From contig JAGVSM010004011.1 in assembly GCA_022494885.1 (NCBI GenBank), forward strand, positions 186,001 to 250,000: a DNA stretch of 64,000 bases. The letters are read 5' to 3'. Shown one piece after another: positions 48,156 to 60,665 of the stretch. Source of the DNA: Micrasema longulum (taxonomy: Eukaryota; Arthropoda; Insecta; Trichoptera; Brachycentridae). The notes below the pieces were generated by a model, which saw only the letters and a list, made by a program, of their open reading frames with translations, had not been told where the DNA came from and did not search any database. Positions within the stretch are counted from its first letter, which is position 1; each line of letters begins with the position of its first letter. A program made the translations under genes and the position numbers.

Positions 48156-48360
48156 TAATCGCCTTCACGGAGTACTGGTTAGTGTGTTTGTATGGCATGC
48201 CTAAGGTTCTGGGTTTAATTCTCGACAGGACGGACGTGAAATATATTTCATCGCAGTATTTTAACGTCGCTTTTGAACGGCAATATTTCACTGCTTCTGG
48301 ACCGGCACTCGAAGTGTAAGACTAATCATCTTACCCTCATGTAACAGATGATCGAACTGA
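48156..48360 (+). repeat. SINE family 1
   Basis: Diverged head (GGTTCTGGGTTTAATTCTCG) and body with CTGGACCGGCACTCGAAG. Confidence 0.7.
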
Positions 48361-49059
48361 GGCACATTTGGTTTACCGATGCAGTAAATTTCAGTGGAGT
48401 TTTTAAAATAAAATCTTATTCCTGGCAAGACCAACTTATTTAGTTTATCCTTTCAGACATGAATTAATTGCTGCGGACATAACACATGTTTTTTTTATTT
48501 TGTGTATACTAAAGGTACTGTTAGAAAATTATTGGTATGTTTTTATCTTTTATGCTATAATTATTTAACTTTTGTTTTTTGTAAACGAATAATAAAATGA
48601 TAATCAATCGACAAAATGAATTTAAAAAAAGTATTATTTTCTTACAATTTATGTTTATTTAATAAAAATAATATAATTTAAGTGAAATATGTTTTAAACT
48701 CTCCTTAGATATAATGCATAAGGACGACAGGAATTCGCTCCAAAACAAACAAACTAGCCAAAAGCCAACTGTCAACGTTAAAAATTAACTTTTCTGTGTA
48801 ACGTTAATTATAAACGTATTTTAAAAAATAGATAAGTAGGTTCTAAAGGGTTCCAGTAATCAGAAAATTAAACTAGCCGCATTTGAATTTTGGCCTACCA
48901 ATACGTACCTACCTACCTACATGAGAGGTAAAAAAATCTTATTGCATGTAAAATCTTTGTGTATTATATTTTAATGAATACCCCGGATGAAAGGGTCAAA
49001 ATGAGGTTTCAGGCTGAAAGATTTTAAAAAATTTGTTTTTCCGGTCAAAAACTTTTATT

Positions 49060-49195
49060 ACAATATTTGAGTTTGTCCAAATGTTCATAGACAAAAGACT
49101 TGATTTCACCCCCTCGGGGGTCATTAAGATTGTACAAGCCATGTAAATGCCCTTATTTAAGGTATTCTCCATACCTGTTGTAATTTGTTAAAAAC
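49060..49195. mobile_element. Fold-back family copy, deleted
   Basis: Outer module (ATATTTGAGTTTGTCC) fused to the right terminus CCTGTTGTAATTTG followed by TTAA. Confidence 0.6.
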
Positions 49196-49784
49196 TTTTA
49201 TGTTTAATTTTTTCCCTTTTGCCAATTATTTTTATCAAGATATTTTTCTGCGTTCAGCATTTAGTATTTTAGGTTTAACCTCATTTACGGCAATTATCTG
49301 ACCTCAGGTTTTGATCGTTGAAGCAACTGCATTTAATGATAACACAATTATTAGGAAAATTTGCATTCGTTATTTTACATATTGAAATCGGTCAGAGGAA
49401 TCATAAAACTATAGTACTATTTATTTGATCTGAGTCGTGACTTGGAAATTGTGAGAAAGATCGAGAAGAATTTGCCTCTAAATATTTTGAAACGAAAATA
49501 TGATTAATTTTTCAATAAGCAGTGGCTGTAATAGTAAAAAAACAAACTGTGGCAGCTTAGAACAAGGTGAATTCTTGAATTTTCTACAGTTAACGTTTGT
49601 AGTTATGTGCGGCAAAATAAATATTCATTTTTAAATTAAAATGATTTTTTATGAGACAAATTACTTATAGGTTTAATATATTATTGGATTTAAACTATAT
49701 TTAAAAAAACGACCGTAAAAATAACACAATTATTTAAATCACAATTAAAATATACGCGGTCCATTAAAATATCAATTTTCAATA

Positions 49785-50864
49785 ACACCTGGGCCTCTAT
49801 CATGATGGGAAGATAAAGACGTCATACCTTCACCTTGACGGTATAGTTGAAGATAAATTCCCTCTAGCGATATAAGGATATACTACCGACCCCCCACCTT
49901 CAAGTTTTGGGTAGGTACATCGATATGAAACGAGGGGAAGCGTACGTCACGGTACACATATCTACGCTCTAAAATGACATAACTTCGGTATGACGTCATA
50001 GTTGAATATCAAAGTCTCCCGATCGACTACAAAGGTATAGTACCGATACCCCCCACCGTCAAGTTTTGATGTAAATACATCATTTTATACCGGAGGATCT
50101 AGGACCCCTCGAAACGTTTATCTACGGATTAAAAGTGTCAAATATTTTGTTCCACCAAGCAATTTTTCATTTAATTATGATTTATTAAAAATTTTAATCG
50201 TTTTGAGGTTGGCACTTTTTTTCTTAAAAGCCTATTAAAAATATGAGAGAAATAAGTAAGTTTTGAAGTCAAATTAAATTCCGACAAAACTGTCACTTTA
50301 ATAAAACGAACGCCTAGATGTGAAAATAATATCGCTAGATTCTCACCTATTAACAAATAAGAGTATCTAGGTGTCAGACACAGATTATATGCGTCATAAA
50401 GTTACCACTAAAAAAATAATTTAGTCATTATATATTTTCCATCTATTTTACTATCTTTCCGAGTGTATGTATCGAGACGTTATAGGAGCCGGCTTTGTAG
50501 TCGATCGGTAGATGCATACAGAGGATCGTTAAGCATACCGTCTGGGTGATTTCCAAAAGTCATGCAAAATTCATGTTAAGGCGAGCATTTTTTGCTTGAA
50601 TTAGGATTTATTGAAGTTTATAATCCCTTTGAAGTGAGCACTTTTTTTAAAATTAAAAATATAAATGAGAACTATTATAAATGTTAATGACGTAAGGAAC
50701 GCGGGCTAATTGTTTGCGGTCATTCCATTGGCTTGTTTCGATCATATGATATCGATATGACATGTAGGTAGAACATACCGAGGTAAGATACAGATAGTAC
50801 AGAAGTTAAGTATACCGTCTCGATAAATACAGATGAAGATAGCGATCATAATCAAGGCACTGGT
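49785..50864 (+). repeat. Unassigned 1.1-kb non-coding repeat, copy 1
   Basis: Diverged direct copy of 52603-53635. The start is CCTGGGCCTC and the end AAGGCACTGGT, possibly inverted termini. There are two levels of internal repetition: a block with GACGTCAT, CCGTCAAGTTTTG and a C-rich run appears twice (about 49818 and 49990), and a block with TTTATT...GGCACTTTTTTT appears twice (about 50175 and 50610). It has no coding capacity. One perfect TGACGTCA lies at 49991-49998. Confidence 0.7.
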
Positions 50865-51045
50865 AATCAAGCTATGGTTTCTACCGTAAATAAGTTTTCC
50901 GGAGCTTTGGCTTGAGAGAAATTCCCAAATAGCTAAAACGTAACGGACAGATTAAAAAACGTAGGTAATGTTTGTGATTACATATATAAATGAAAGAATG
51001 ATCGTTTGGACGATTCGACCATTTCTCACGCCCTTAAAACTCATC

Positions 51046-51340
51046 ATCCTCACCCCTCTTTCCGCACCCAATGGTGCATAAGGCACCGCATTGGGTACCA
51101 AAGTGCAACATACTTCGATACTCTGTTACATGTTATGAAGGTAAGGTGAATGAAATTTTGAAAATTTACACTTCGGATGAATGCAAATATAAAAAATAAT
51201 AATTAAGGAACAATGAAATTCAGCAGATCAAATATTCTTTAAAATTGTCATTTCATGTCCACCTAAAGAAATCGAACCCGAGACCTCAAAAATAGTAGGC
51301 GAACCCGCTAACCTACACTTCACAACGAGGCGGACTTATC
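51046..51340 (-). repeat. SINE family 1
   Basis: Minus-strand head with the complement of GAAATCGAACCCGAGACC and body with GGTGCATAAGGCACCGC on the plus strand. The middle is diverged. Confidence 0.7.
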
Positions 51341-51344
51341 TCTA

Positions 51345-52600
51345 CTTTGTTTTCTTATTCAGGATTTTTACCAATCGAGTCGAAAACACTCGTTTAGGGT
51401 TTTGGTTGCATTTTTTTTTGTCTCAAAATAGTACAAACATGAATGTCCTAATATTAACTTATATCTAATTGTCATTAAAATAAAAACTAATAATTATCAT
51501 TTCTCAAAAAATATATGTATACTTGAAAACTATAACGAAAAATATTGCGGAGATCAAAACATTTTAAACAAACTCACCATATAGAAATAGAAAAAAAGTT
51601 CCAAGAAGAATCCCGAGAAAAAAAACAGATACAAAAGGGTAAAGTCGATGCTAAATTATTAATCAAAATAATTAAAGTACTTAATCATTGCAAACAAAGA
51701 AAACCCCTTCAATGCAATGATTTTCGTTCCCAAATCATTGAATCATTATTTTGGAAAACCCACAAAAAAAAACTTCTTTAAAGCCAACCCGAATACAATG
51801 ACTTTTTAAGAGCTAACTTATCTGCTAACACGTGTTTTTTAGCTTACATTTATTTTATTTTTTTAATTTGTTCTCTCATTTCTAATGATATTTCCTTATA
51901 ATGTAACTGTACGGCTCGATGCATAAACGAGTTCTGTGTCTTTGTCTTCTTACGAAATGGCAGCTTTACTTCATTTTTATTTCTAGTTTCAAATCCGTGC
52001 TCACATTGATTAGGAAAAAAACTTTTAAGTTAACTCAGAAAAGAACAGAAGAACAAAAGAACTGTATTCCTCATCCGCCTGCTCACTACCTACATTATTC
52101 GGACCGAGTAGCAAACAATTAACAACACACGAGGGTGAAATGGCGGTTTATATTTACAAAACGGTTTACGGAGATTTTTTACTTTGAAACATCTGTTTTT
52201 TTTAGATGCGATTCGCTTTCGATTGGTAGGAGTTCATATTGTTTTATTAAGCGCACACTGCGTCCGACTGAATCGCCGGAAGTTGATGAGCGACTTATGG
52301 CAGCAGTGATAAATTACAATACTTAATTTGAAATTTAAACCGCCATCACCATGTTCGCCGTTCTCTGTCTGTATTCTGTGTACTCATTCTGTGTACATGG
52401 GGACCTTTAGCATGTGCAAAATCGTCAAATCGCCCAATAATCTTTATCTTCACCCATAGGAAACACCGAGGCAATAATAATCGCCAACGTTTGTTGTAGT
52501 TTCATACTAAAACTTTCATGAAATAAATGATACATGAATATAAACAAATCAGGGGATGGCGATCTTCTGCTTGAACAATTCGACTATTTCACGGGTGTTT
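51345..52600. other. No gene recognised between the two 1-kb repeats
   Basis: Lys/Gln-rich open frames at 51545 and 51919 reflect base composition. I see no motif. Confidence 0.35.
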
Positions 52601-52602
52601 AA

Positions 52603-53635
52603 TACCCTGGGCCCCGACTTCAATGGGCAGATAAAGACGTCATACCTTCACCATGACGGATAGTTGAAGATAAATTCTCTCTAGCGATTACGAAGATACA
52701 CAAGCGAAACCCCACCGTCAAGTTTTGGGAAGGTATATCGATAGGAAACAAAGGGAAGCGTACGTCACGGGACATATATCTATGCAATAAAATGACATAG
52801 CTTCAGTATGACGTCATAGTTGAAGATAAGTTTCTCCCGACCGATTACGAAGATACACTACCGATCCCCCGATTAAGTACATTGATTTGTATCGACGAGT
52901 CTAGAACCCCTCGATACGTTTATCTACGCATTAAAAGTGTCAAAAATTTTATTCCACCGAGCCGTTTTTCCTTTAATGACGATTTATTTAAATTTTTGAT
53001 CATTCTGAGGTTGGCACTTTTTTTCTTAAAATCCTATTAAAAATATGAGATAGAAATAAGTAAATTTTGAAGTAGAACGAAATTCCGACATAACTGTCAG
53101 TTTTGAAAAAGAGCGGCTAGATGCCAAAAATAATGTCGCTAGATTCTGCTATATTGACATATAAGAGTACCTAGGCGATAGAAAGTTACCACAGTAAAAA
53201 AACAAATTTCGTTATTATATTTTTTCCATCTATTTTACTATCTTTCTGGGAGAACGTATCGAGAGTCGGCCTTGTAATCAATAGCTCAATAGATAAATAC
53301 AGACGATCGTTAAGCATATCATTTATGTTATTGTCAAAAGTCATAAAAGTTCAAGCGAGCAATTTTTGCATGAATTGGGATTTATTGGAAATCGCATTGA
53401 AGTGGGCACTTTCTATCACAGAAGCTTATTTAAAATATAAATGAGAACTATTTTAAGTGTTAATGAATTAAGGAACGCGGACTAATTTTTGCGGTCATTC
53501 ATTGGTTTGTTTCGATCACATGATGTCGAGATGACTAGTAGGTAGAACATACCGAGATAGATCAGATAGTACGGAAGTCAAGCATACCGTCTCGATATAT
53601 ACAGATGAAGATAGCGTTCATAATTAAGGCCCTGG
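52603..53635 (+). repeat. Unassigned 1.0-kb non-coding repeat, copy 2
   Basis: Same order of blocks as copy 1. It starts CCCTGGGCCCC and ends AAGGCCCTGGT, so the termini are roughly complementary. TGACGTCA is retained at 52809-52816. The two copies diverge at many positions, suggesting either age or independent insertions. Confidence 0.7.
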
Positions 53636-54699
53636 TACAGAACGTGCAATATCACCTAATCTTTTTTTTTTCAGTCTGGCGAGGCAAACTACTTAGCGCG
53701 GCCTTCGGCTAGTTTTGGATTTGCCCCCTAAGGCCCTGGGTTAGGCCGTACAAAATTGTCGAATCGAGGGGCTAATGTTTTATTTATACCTAAATTTGTG
53801 TTGAATCAAGATGAAACGCCTGCATTGGTTGTGGTTGCGAAAAAGTCCAAGGTTAAGAAAAAAACAGAACGATTGATCGATTCGGGAATATGCTAAACGC
53901 CTTGTAGTGAATAGTATGATGTTTAGTGTCACAAAAATACGCCCCGCTCCTATCCGTATAAACAATACCGCGATACGGTGATGACGTCCGAAGGCGTCGA
54001 TTAAAATTTTACTCGTATTGGCTAAGGCGAAAATTCATCGGCCGATTCTGAGAATGTGCGAAAGGAATTTCCTTATGCATATTCTCTCACGAAAAACGTC
54101 ACTAATATTTATTAATTTTTTTTTTTTTTTTATTTGGGAAAAAAACAACAGTTTTTACACATATAGTATACAGAAAATAAGAATACATATGAACGGAAAT
54201 TGTGAAAACAGTCAATAAAAATTTTCCACAGTGGTGTAAGCTATTGATTAAGTACATTATCGGTATCAAAATAAAAGCAATCAACAATCGTTAGGCACTT
54301 AAAAGTTGCAAATAAAATAAAAATACATACTTATATACAGTTATAAAAACAAAGTAAAAAGAAACAAGATAAATTTAAATTTAAAGAATAAGAAAAGAAA
54401 AAAGTTATATAAAAATAATGTAAAAGGTACAAATATATAATAATGAAAACGTGGATATTGTTTTTATATTTAAGTTTATTAATGGATATACGAGTAAGTA
54501 ACGGAAATGATAAATTGATTTTATAATTATAACGCATTACATCTCATAAAAGTAGATTAAAGTTGCATTTTACAGAATTATATACCAATTATATCAATCA
54601 TAAAATGAAGACCTCGTTATAAAAACATCAAATGTCCAAAATTTTACAAACAAAACCATCACGCCGTTTCCTGTAACGGTAGGCAGAGAGAATAGAACG

Positions 54700-55140
54700 T
54701 CACATTACTCTATCTTTACATACAGATCTCGCTTCCTCTACATTCATACATCTTCTCATGCACGCGCGCCGATTATTATGACTTTTATCATGTCCATATT
54801 CATGTATTTGTTTAAGTTGGTCATGCCATGTCTTTCTAGGTCTTCTTTCTGCATCCATCAACAATCGCATTGTTAATATTTTTACCGTTGTTTCGCTGTC
54901 CATTCGCTCAAATTCACATGTCCAAACCAGCGCAGAGCTCCTTTCTTGATTTTGTCGATAATGCCTATATCAGCCTTACATAATGTACGGATCTCGACAT
55001 TTTTGCATCTATCGTACATCGTTTTACCACACATTCGCCTGAGATATCGTATCTCGACAGCATTCATCCTACTTTCATCCCTGTTTTTCCAAGTCCATAC
55101 TTTGCTCCCATACATCAGGGTCGGGACCAGTACTCCATTG
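54700..55140 (-). pseudogene. RTE-type LINE C-terminal fragment
   Basis: Reads VPTLMYGSKVWTWKNRDESR, VEIRYLRRMCGKTMYDRCKN, LCKADIGIIDKIKKGALRWF and GHV, then after a frameshift RKTWHDQLKQIHEYGHDKSH and NNRRACMRRCMNVEEARSVC. This is the classical RTE/BovB-type tail (YGSE.W, RYLRRM, LRWFGHV, RACM.R.MNVEEAR). Confidence 0.75.
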
Positions 55141-55559
55141 TGAACTACTTATAGTGAAAAATATATAGTTGGATTATATTATTCCGTCTATGCGTCCGTA
55201 CAATCGTCTATTTAAAATATTTCTAAAAAAATCGTAGGTTCCTCAAATTAACTGTTAAAAATACGCGTGTACGTGCAAACCACGAGCCCACTGCATGATA
55301 TCGCATGATTGGCCCATTTCACACCATGGGAACAATCTACACGGCACGATAAAATACAATACGGTGGATCGATATTTATTGTTTTATAAAAAATCTTATT
55401 TAATACCTGGCAAACGCAATAACCAGTACATCATGAGACCAACTAACCTACAGTCGATTTCCTTTTGCAGGATTTTTACCTGAGAGTACTCGCTAAATTT
55501 AAATAATGATTTTGATAAAATTATCATTAAAATATATTTTGTTAAGTTTTACTATACTA

Positions 55560-55725
55560 TTTGAATCGTGTTGTGGTCCTGTGGCTAGTGTTGCGGACTA
55601 ACGGATCAGCGGTCCGAGGTTCGAACCCCAACTCAATTTCCATTTTCTAATAGTGAGTTATTTACAACTCTATAAAATGTAAATATTTTGGTAAATTATA
55701 AGAACGCAAATATTTTTTTTTTTAA
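55560..55725 (+). repeat. SINE family 3
   Basis: Head GTTGTGGTCCTGTGGCTAGT and GAGGTTCGAACCCCAACTC, then body CCATTTTCTAATAGTGAGTT. Confidence 0.8.
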
Positions 55726-56189
55726 ATATATAACATAATAACCGAGTTTTTATTGATATTTAAAGTGAAAAAACTATGGAGTTTTGTAAAAAAAAAATAT
55801 ATATAAATAGTATCAAATTTAAATAGGTACTAACGAATCTAATAAATGTCAATCCACAATAATTTTACCGTGCCGTTTAGATAAAAATGACATGTATGAG
55901 ATGATAGTCTCTATTCTCCGTCGGGTATCACGCGGCTGGTTTGTTTATTTGGACATTCTTGTAATAATGAACAGACTATACATTGCTTTTATGATCCTGC
56001 CATTCTAGTTCAATAATTACAGAAACTTGAATTTTACTATACACAGCCAATTCTTCAATAAATTGACAAAACATTAATGTTCATAAAATACTTAATTGAA
56101 TATTATTAATATTTAAAGCATTAACTTTGTGGTCAAACATTTTACAAAATGTTATTACATATTTGTATATAACCACTTACCGACTTTTC

Positions 56190-56235
56190 TATGGCTACCG
56201 GTTTCGAGACGTATCCGTCTCTTCGTCAGGACACC
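56190..56235 (-). ncRNA. Hammerhead-ribozyme-like motif, fourth family
   Basis: On the minus strand: core CUGACGA, extra A, six-pair stem GAGACG-GAUA-CGUCUC, GAA, short stem AC/GU, then A. Stem I is weak, with one mismatch beside the core. Related sequence lies at 24399-24430 and 61921-61955. Confidence 0.4.
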
Positions 56236-56639
56236 AATTTAACCAACATGCAAAACCCACTATACACCTTCACCATAGTTGTTGCACAAAAATTTAAAAC
56301 CAACACGACATGCATTTTAATAAGCACGTGCACAGATTAGGACAAACATGCACTGATTAAATTATGAAAATATTTTCTTGGTTGAGAATTATTGAAAAAA
56401 GTAGAGGGGATGGAGGGAGGGGATAAGCTTAATAGGTTTTATAGGGTGACCATTACAGTGTATAAAGGACTTATTGGAAGTTTGTTTGATTATTGATCGA
56501 AGGAAAATTATTTTTAAAGCTTTCCTAATGTGAAATATTTCCATATTATTTACTTTTAACCATTTATTATTTGTATGTAAGATTTTAATCTTAATTAAAC
56601 GTTATTTCTATATACCCAATAACCCAAATAATTCATGCG

Positions 56640-56785
56640 TAAACAAATTACAACAGAGACGAAGAACTAGTATTGGCATGTACAGGGCTTATGACGTGTC
56701 ATTGGTTGGTTTAAGTGTCCAGTTTACACATTATTCAACATTCACCATTTTGCCTATGTTTGAACATCCATATTACTATAACTAG
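56640..56785. mobile_element. Fold-back family copy, left half
   Basis: Begins CAAATTACAACAGAGACG and continues with GGGCTTATGACGTGTCATTG and CATTCACCATTTTGCC. Confidence 0.6.
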
Positions 56786-57435
56786 ATGTGTAAAAGTAGA
56801 TATATTTAGAATTTTAATTTTAAAACCACAGGCAGGATGTTGCGGTACGCTTAATCTAAATTAACAGATTTCGATGCAATGTCACAGTGTGCAACGGAAC
56901 AATAATTTCCATGATGAAACGGTTTAATTAAAAAACGAACCTCTAAAATCCGATACCGAAATTATAAACTCAGACATGCGGTCAAAACATGATCAGTACT
57001 CGGAGATCAGGTCAGGGACGATGCAAATGTAACAAATTACTATAACAACTGTGAAGTGCTCTTAAATTAAGATACTGTTGATAAAAATAACCATTCGAGA
57101 TTTTATAATGAACCGTATTAATTTTAATTTGTCGAACGATTAAAATAAGTCTTTAATGAAATGCGACAGCTTAAATGTGCTATGTTTAATAAATATACAT
57201 AAAAAATTACAACAGTAAAAAAAATCGAAACATCTTCAGAAATTTTCAATTCAGTATTACTGTTAAAATCGTATATTTTATGACACCATTTTTTTCATAT
57301 ATTTTTTTCATTTATTATTATTGCACTCCGGGAGTTACATACAGCTCATTTTTGGACAGATCAAAGTAAAATAAAAAGGTAAAGCAATACAGCACTAAAC
57401 AAATATAACAAACATAATTTCGACATTAACATATA

Positions 57436-57806
57436 CAGGATGTTCTTTAAACCCTGTCACATCCGAAACCACGATGATCAGTATGGGCATGACATATTAG
57501 CATATTTTAAAAAATATTCAGAAGAAGAAAATTTGTAAAAATAAAATATCAAAAAGAACCGATGGTTGCTTACTTCTGCAGGGGGGAAGCGAGGGAGCGC
57601 GGCCGCGCGGTTAACGGTGTATCAGACTCCCCCCTCCTCCCTCCTCTTTTCTTCCCTGCAGGAGTTAGCAACCATTTGTTTTTTTTTGATATTTTATTTT
57701 TTTAAATTTTATTCGTTCCAAAAATTTATTTTAATGTGCCAATATGTCTTCTTGCTCATACTGATCATCGTGGTTTCAGATGTAACAGGTTTTAAAGAAC
57801 ACACTG
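57436..57806. mobile_element. TA-flanked MITE with long arms and GC-rich centre
   Basis: A 371-bp element between TA dinucleotides. The arms, roughly 170 bp each, start CAGGATGTTCTTTAAA at the left and CAGTGTGTTCTTTAAAA read inward from the right. The form fits a Tc1/mariner-type MITE. The loop region near 57580-57640 is unusually GC-rich, including GCGCGGCCGCGCGG. Confidence 0.7.
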
Positions 57807-58127
57807 TATAATTTTGTACGTAACATAGAGGCAGAACCGATATTTATAATATAATATCGCCTGTTACATACCGACTCAAATGGCATTGTTTGAGACTCAC
57901 AGTTGCATTTCTTGACGTTCTGTAGCCCTCCGGTATCCTGTTGTATTCAGTACAAGCAAGGCACCGTAACTTTAAACCATACTTTGTTGTGCAGTCGTAC
58001 GTGCAGATTAATATCAGTACAGAAATATGATTTATAATAACTATATTATGTATTACAAAGCAAATTTAGTTAATTCATTAATTCACGCCCAAATAGCAAG
58101 ACATTTGTTTACATCTGTCGTGAGTTA

Positions 58128-58520
58128 AATAATGATGAAGTTCAGTGGTTTATTATTTTTATTATTTGTTAATAGATTATCAAACTTAGCCAAAAGAATA
58201 TATACATTTTATACATCGTATTATCAGCCCTATGCTTTTTTCAAGTTTTTTTAATTTTGAAATTACTCCGCATGTGACGTCAGAAGTTCTCTTCAAGAAA
58301 TCAAACAAAACGCTCTATAATTGGTGGATTCGGAAGAAATTGTGACATCGTTCAAAGTACTTAGTTCGTTATTATTAAAATCATTTTTATAATTTTTTTC
58401 ATACAATTTCAGGGAACTTCTCAGAAAGAAACATTGATAATTCTTATTTTGACCGCGTGTAAAAAAACATTTTTAACATACAATTACCAGTAGCACCGAA
58501 TTTTTTCATTGTAAAAATCG
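58128..58520 (+). repeat. Dispersed repeat H, copy 3
   Basis: Opposite orientation to copies 1 and 2. It includes GAAGTTCAGTGGTTTATTAT, CATCGTATTATCAGCCCT and GTGACGTCAGAAGTTCT, plus a longer 3' part with GACCGCGTGTAAAAAAA. Confidence 0.55.
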
Positions 58521-58629
58521 GAGATAAAAATATTTAAAAGTCATGTAATAAAATAATATAAACAAATCACTAAATAGAAATATAATTAAAGAAAAAACAG
58601 GAAAACTTTACTTGGCTGGGTCATAATAT

Positions 58630-58850
58630 TAATTCCTTAAAAGACTCTGATTATGTGCAACAAATCCTGTCCTGACCCTGATCAGACTCTTTATAAAAAT
58701 GGACAGAGGATCGAGAAAATTGATAGCTTTAAATACTTGGGAGTTTACATAACTGAGGATGGAAGCAGGCACAGAGAGCTCACAACCTCCCTAGGAATTG
58801 CTGCAATGTTTTTGAGACACAAAAAAACATCTCCTGAAAATTAAGGCAGT
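58630..58850 (+). pseudogene. LINE reverse transcriptase fragment (connection region)
   Basis: IDSFKYLGVYITEDGSRHRE then LTTSLGIAAMFL. F.YLG..IT.DG....E...R...A is the conserved segment after the catalytic palm in RTE and jockey reverse transcriptases. Both flanks are missing. Confidence 0.65.
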
Positions 58851-58854
58851 TTGT

Positions 58855-59200
58855 TTTATGTGATTGTTCCCCCTCCCCACCCATAGATATTATCTGTACA
58901 GTCGTCTATTTTTTGCTGAAAAAACTACAAAAAAAAAACTAATGGTTAAACCGTTATTTTTTCAGAGTGAAAAAGACAGAGAATTGTTATCGATGTTAAT
59001 CCTATCGGGAAAAGAATTCGAAACCTCACGCGTGGAATCCTTATGTACTAACCACTTTACTAAGAGGTGGATAAGAAATTTAATCAAAAAGAAGTCTAGT
59101 GAAGCCCTCAATGGCCTTGTTCCAGATAATAACGCTAGAACTGTGTCATTCAGGACATTGCATTTCCTAACAGGAAAATGTAGGTTACCGGGAAAATGAA
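58855..59200 (+). other. Unassigned open stretch
   Basis: About 111 codons without a stop, including SEKDRELLSMLILSGKEFET, TKRWIRNLIKKKSSEALNGL and RTVSFRTLHFLTGKCRLPGK. I do not recognise a family. It follows a LINE fragment and may be retroelement debris. The minus strand is also open here, which weakens the case for coding. Confidence 0.2.
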
Positions 59201-59304
59201 TTGAAAAAATCTCCATGTAAACATTTTCGACAAAGTGGGTTAAGTAACCATTTTTTATAGTGAAAACATCGTCATGTTTCGAAAGCTCTAACAAAATATT
59301 GCAG

Positions 59305-59400
59305 TGCCCCTTGGGCGGGGAGGCGGAATGTAATGTCTAAGAGGCCTGTCTCACGCACGGAGAGTTCCAGGTTCGATTCTCGGTGAGATATTATGGACAT
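59305..59400 (+). repeat. SINE family 2 head fragment
   Basis: CTCACGCACGGAGAGTTCCA followed by GGTTCGATTCTCGG. The body is missing. Confidence 0.6.
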
Positions 59401-59834
59401 AATTTATTTTATTTATTTATACATTTATTACAAAAAAATAATATACATACTTAATAACAGGGAATCTATATAAAACCAATTAATGTAAAATGAAAACGGA
59501 GTGTTCTCTGTTTATGATAGTCTCCATCTAACATGGCACAGCCTGTTCTAAGATGGAGATTTTTTTATCTTTAGAGCGTAAGTAGTCCTATACTAATAAA
59601 ACATTAACATAAAAAAGAAAAACTAAAGCTACATAATTATAAATGCCTAGCTAATCAAAATGTAAGAAATTGAAAATCATTATTATACAAATATAAAGTA
59701 TATATATGTGCCAAGAATACATGTTACTTAAACATAAATAATATAGTATAATGTATAATAAAACAAATATAAAGCAATGAAATACATAAAAATATAAATA
59801 ATATGTGTACCAATTATATAAAGTACTACGTTTA

Positions 59835-60210
59835 TTGATTTACATATATTTTTCAAAAAAATATCTCGCTACACTATTTATATGTGCAGTTATTTTAATT
59901 TCAAAATTTGTTTTACATTTTGAGTCTTTTATATTTGGCAATAAATCATTAAATATTTTTGGAGCAATTACATTAAATTGCTTTTTACCAAAGGCGGTTG
60001 ATACAAATGGGACAATACAGTTAATTTGTGTTGCTGAACGAGTGTTTATATTTTGTTGGGTTCTTTTGACCTCACTTAATTTATCATAAAATTTAAGTAG
60101 TAGGCACAACACAAACGATTCAATATGATTTATATTAAGCCTGGGTGTACTGTACTGGTGAAATAACAAAGGAAAGTTAAGCCACGGAGGTGTCAATAAA
60201 AACAAAAAAT
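59835..60210 (-). pseudogene. LINE C-terminal fragment
   Basis: The open frame reads RLNINHIESFVLCLLLKFYD, KRTQQNINTRSATQINCIVP, FGKKQFNVIAPKIFNDLLPN and NFEIKITAHINSVARYF. AT.IN...P...FGKK.FN..APKIFN.LP is a common LINE C-terminal pattern. This stretch of frame is unbroken. Confidence 0.6.
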
Positions 60211-60303
60211 ATTTCTGTTACTTGTATTAGATGTGGTATTTAGCAAAACAAACGGCAAAGATTTTGTTGTTTTGATTAAATAAATATATTTAAAATAATA
60301 TTG

Positions 60304-60556
60304 TCAGCCTCGTGGTGTAATGGTCAGAGCGTCATCCTACCATGCAAGATGTCTCGGGTTCGATGCCCGACATAATTGATGCGAAATTTTTATTTAAAAG
60401 GGTATTTTCAAACTAGCATATTTCATGGTCAATATGATTTCACAGACAATTTCATAGTCATAATGTAAGAAAACTGATCAAGATACGCTGCGATTGGTGT
60501 ACCAATGCAGTGTCCTATGCACCATTAGGTAAATAAAGGTAATGGTGATGATAATG
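60304..60556 (+). repeat. SINE family 1
   Basis: Head GCCTCGTGGTGTAATGGTCA and GTCTCGGGTTCGATGCCCG. It ends with ATGATGATAATGATGA-type repeats. Confidence 0.8.
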
Positions 60557-60557
60557 A

Positions 60558-60665
60558 TGAAATAAATATTTGCGTTCTAATGGTTCACCCAATTTCAATT
60601 TTGCCTCCATTTTCAACGAGTTGTAAATATAACTCATTATTAGAAAACGGGAATTAAATTTGTCT
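60558..60665 (-). repeat. SINE family 3 tail
   Basis: TTTTCAACGAGTTGTAAAT and AACTCATTATTAGAAAACG without a head. Similar tails lie at 3395-3495 and 19318-19372. Confidence 0.55.
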
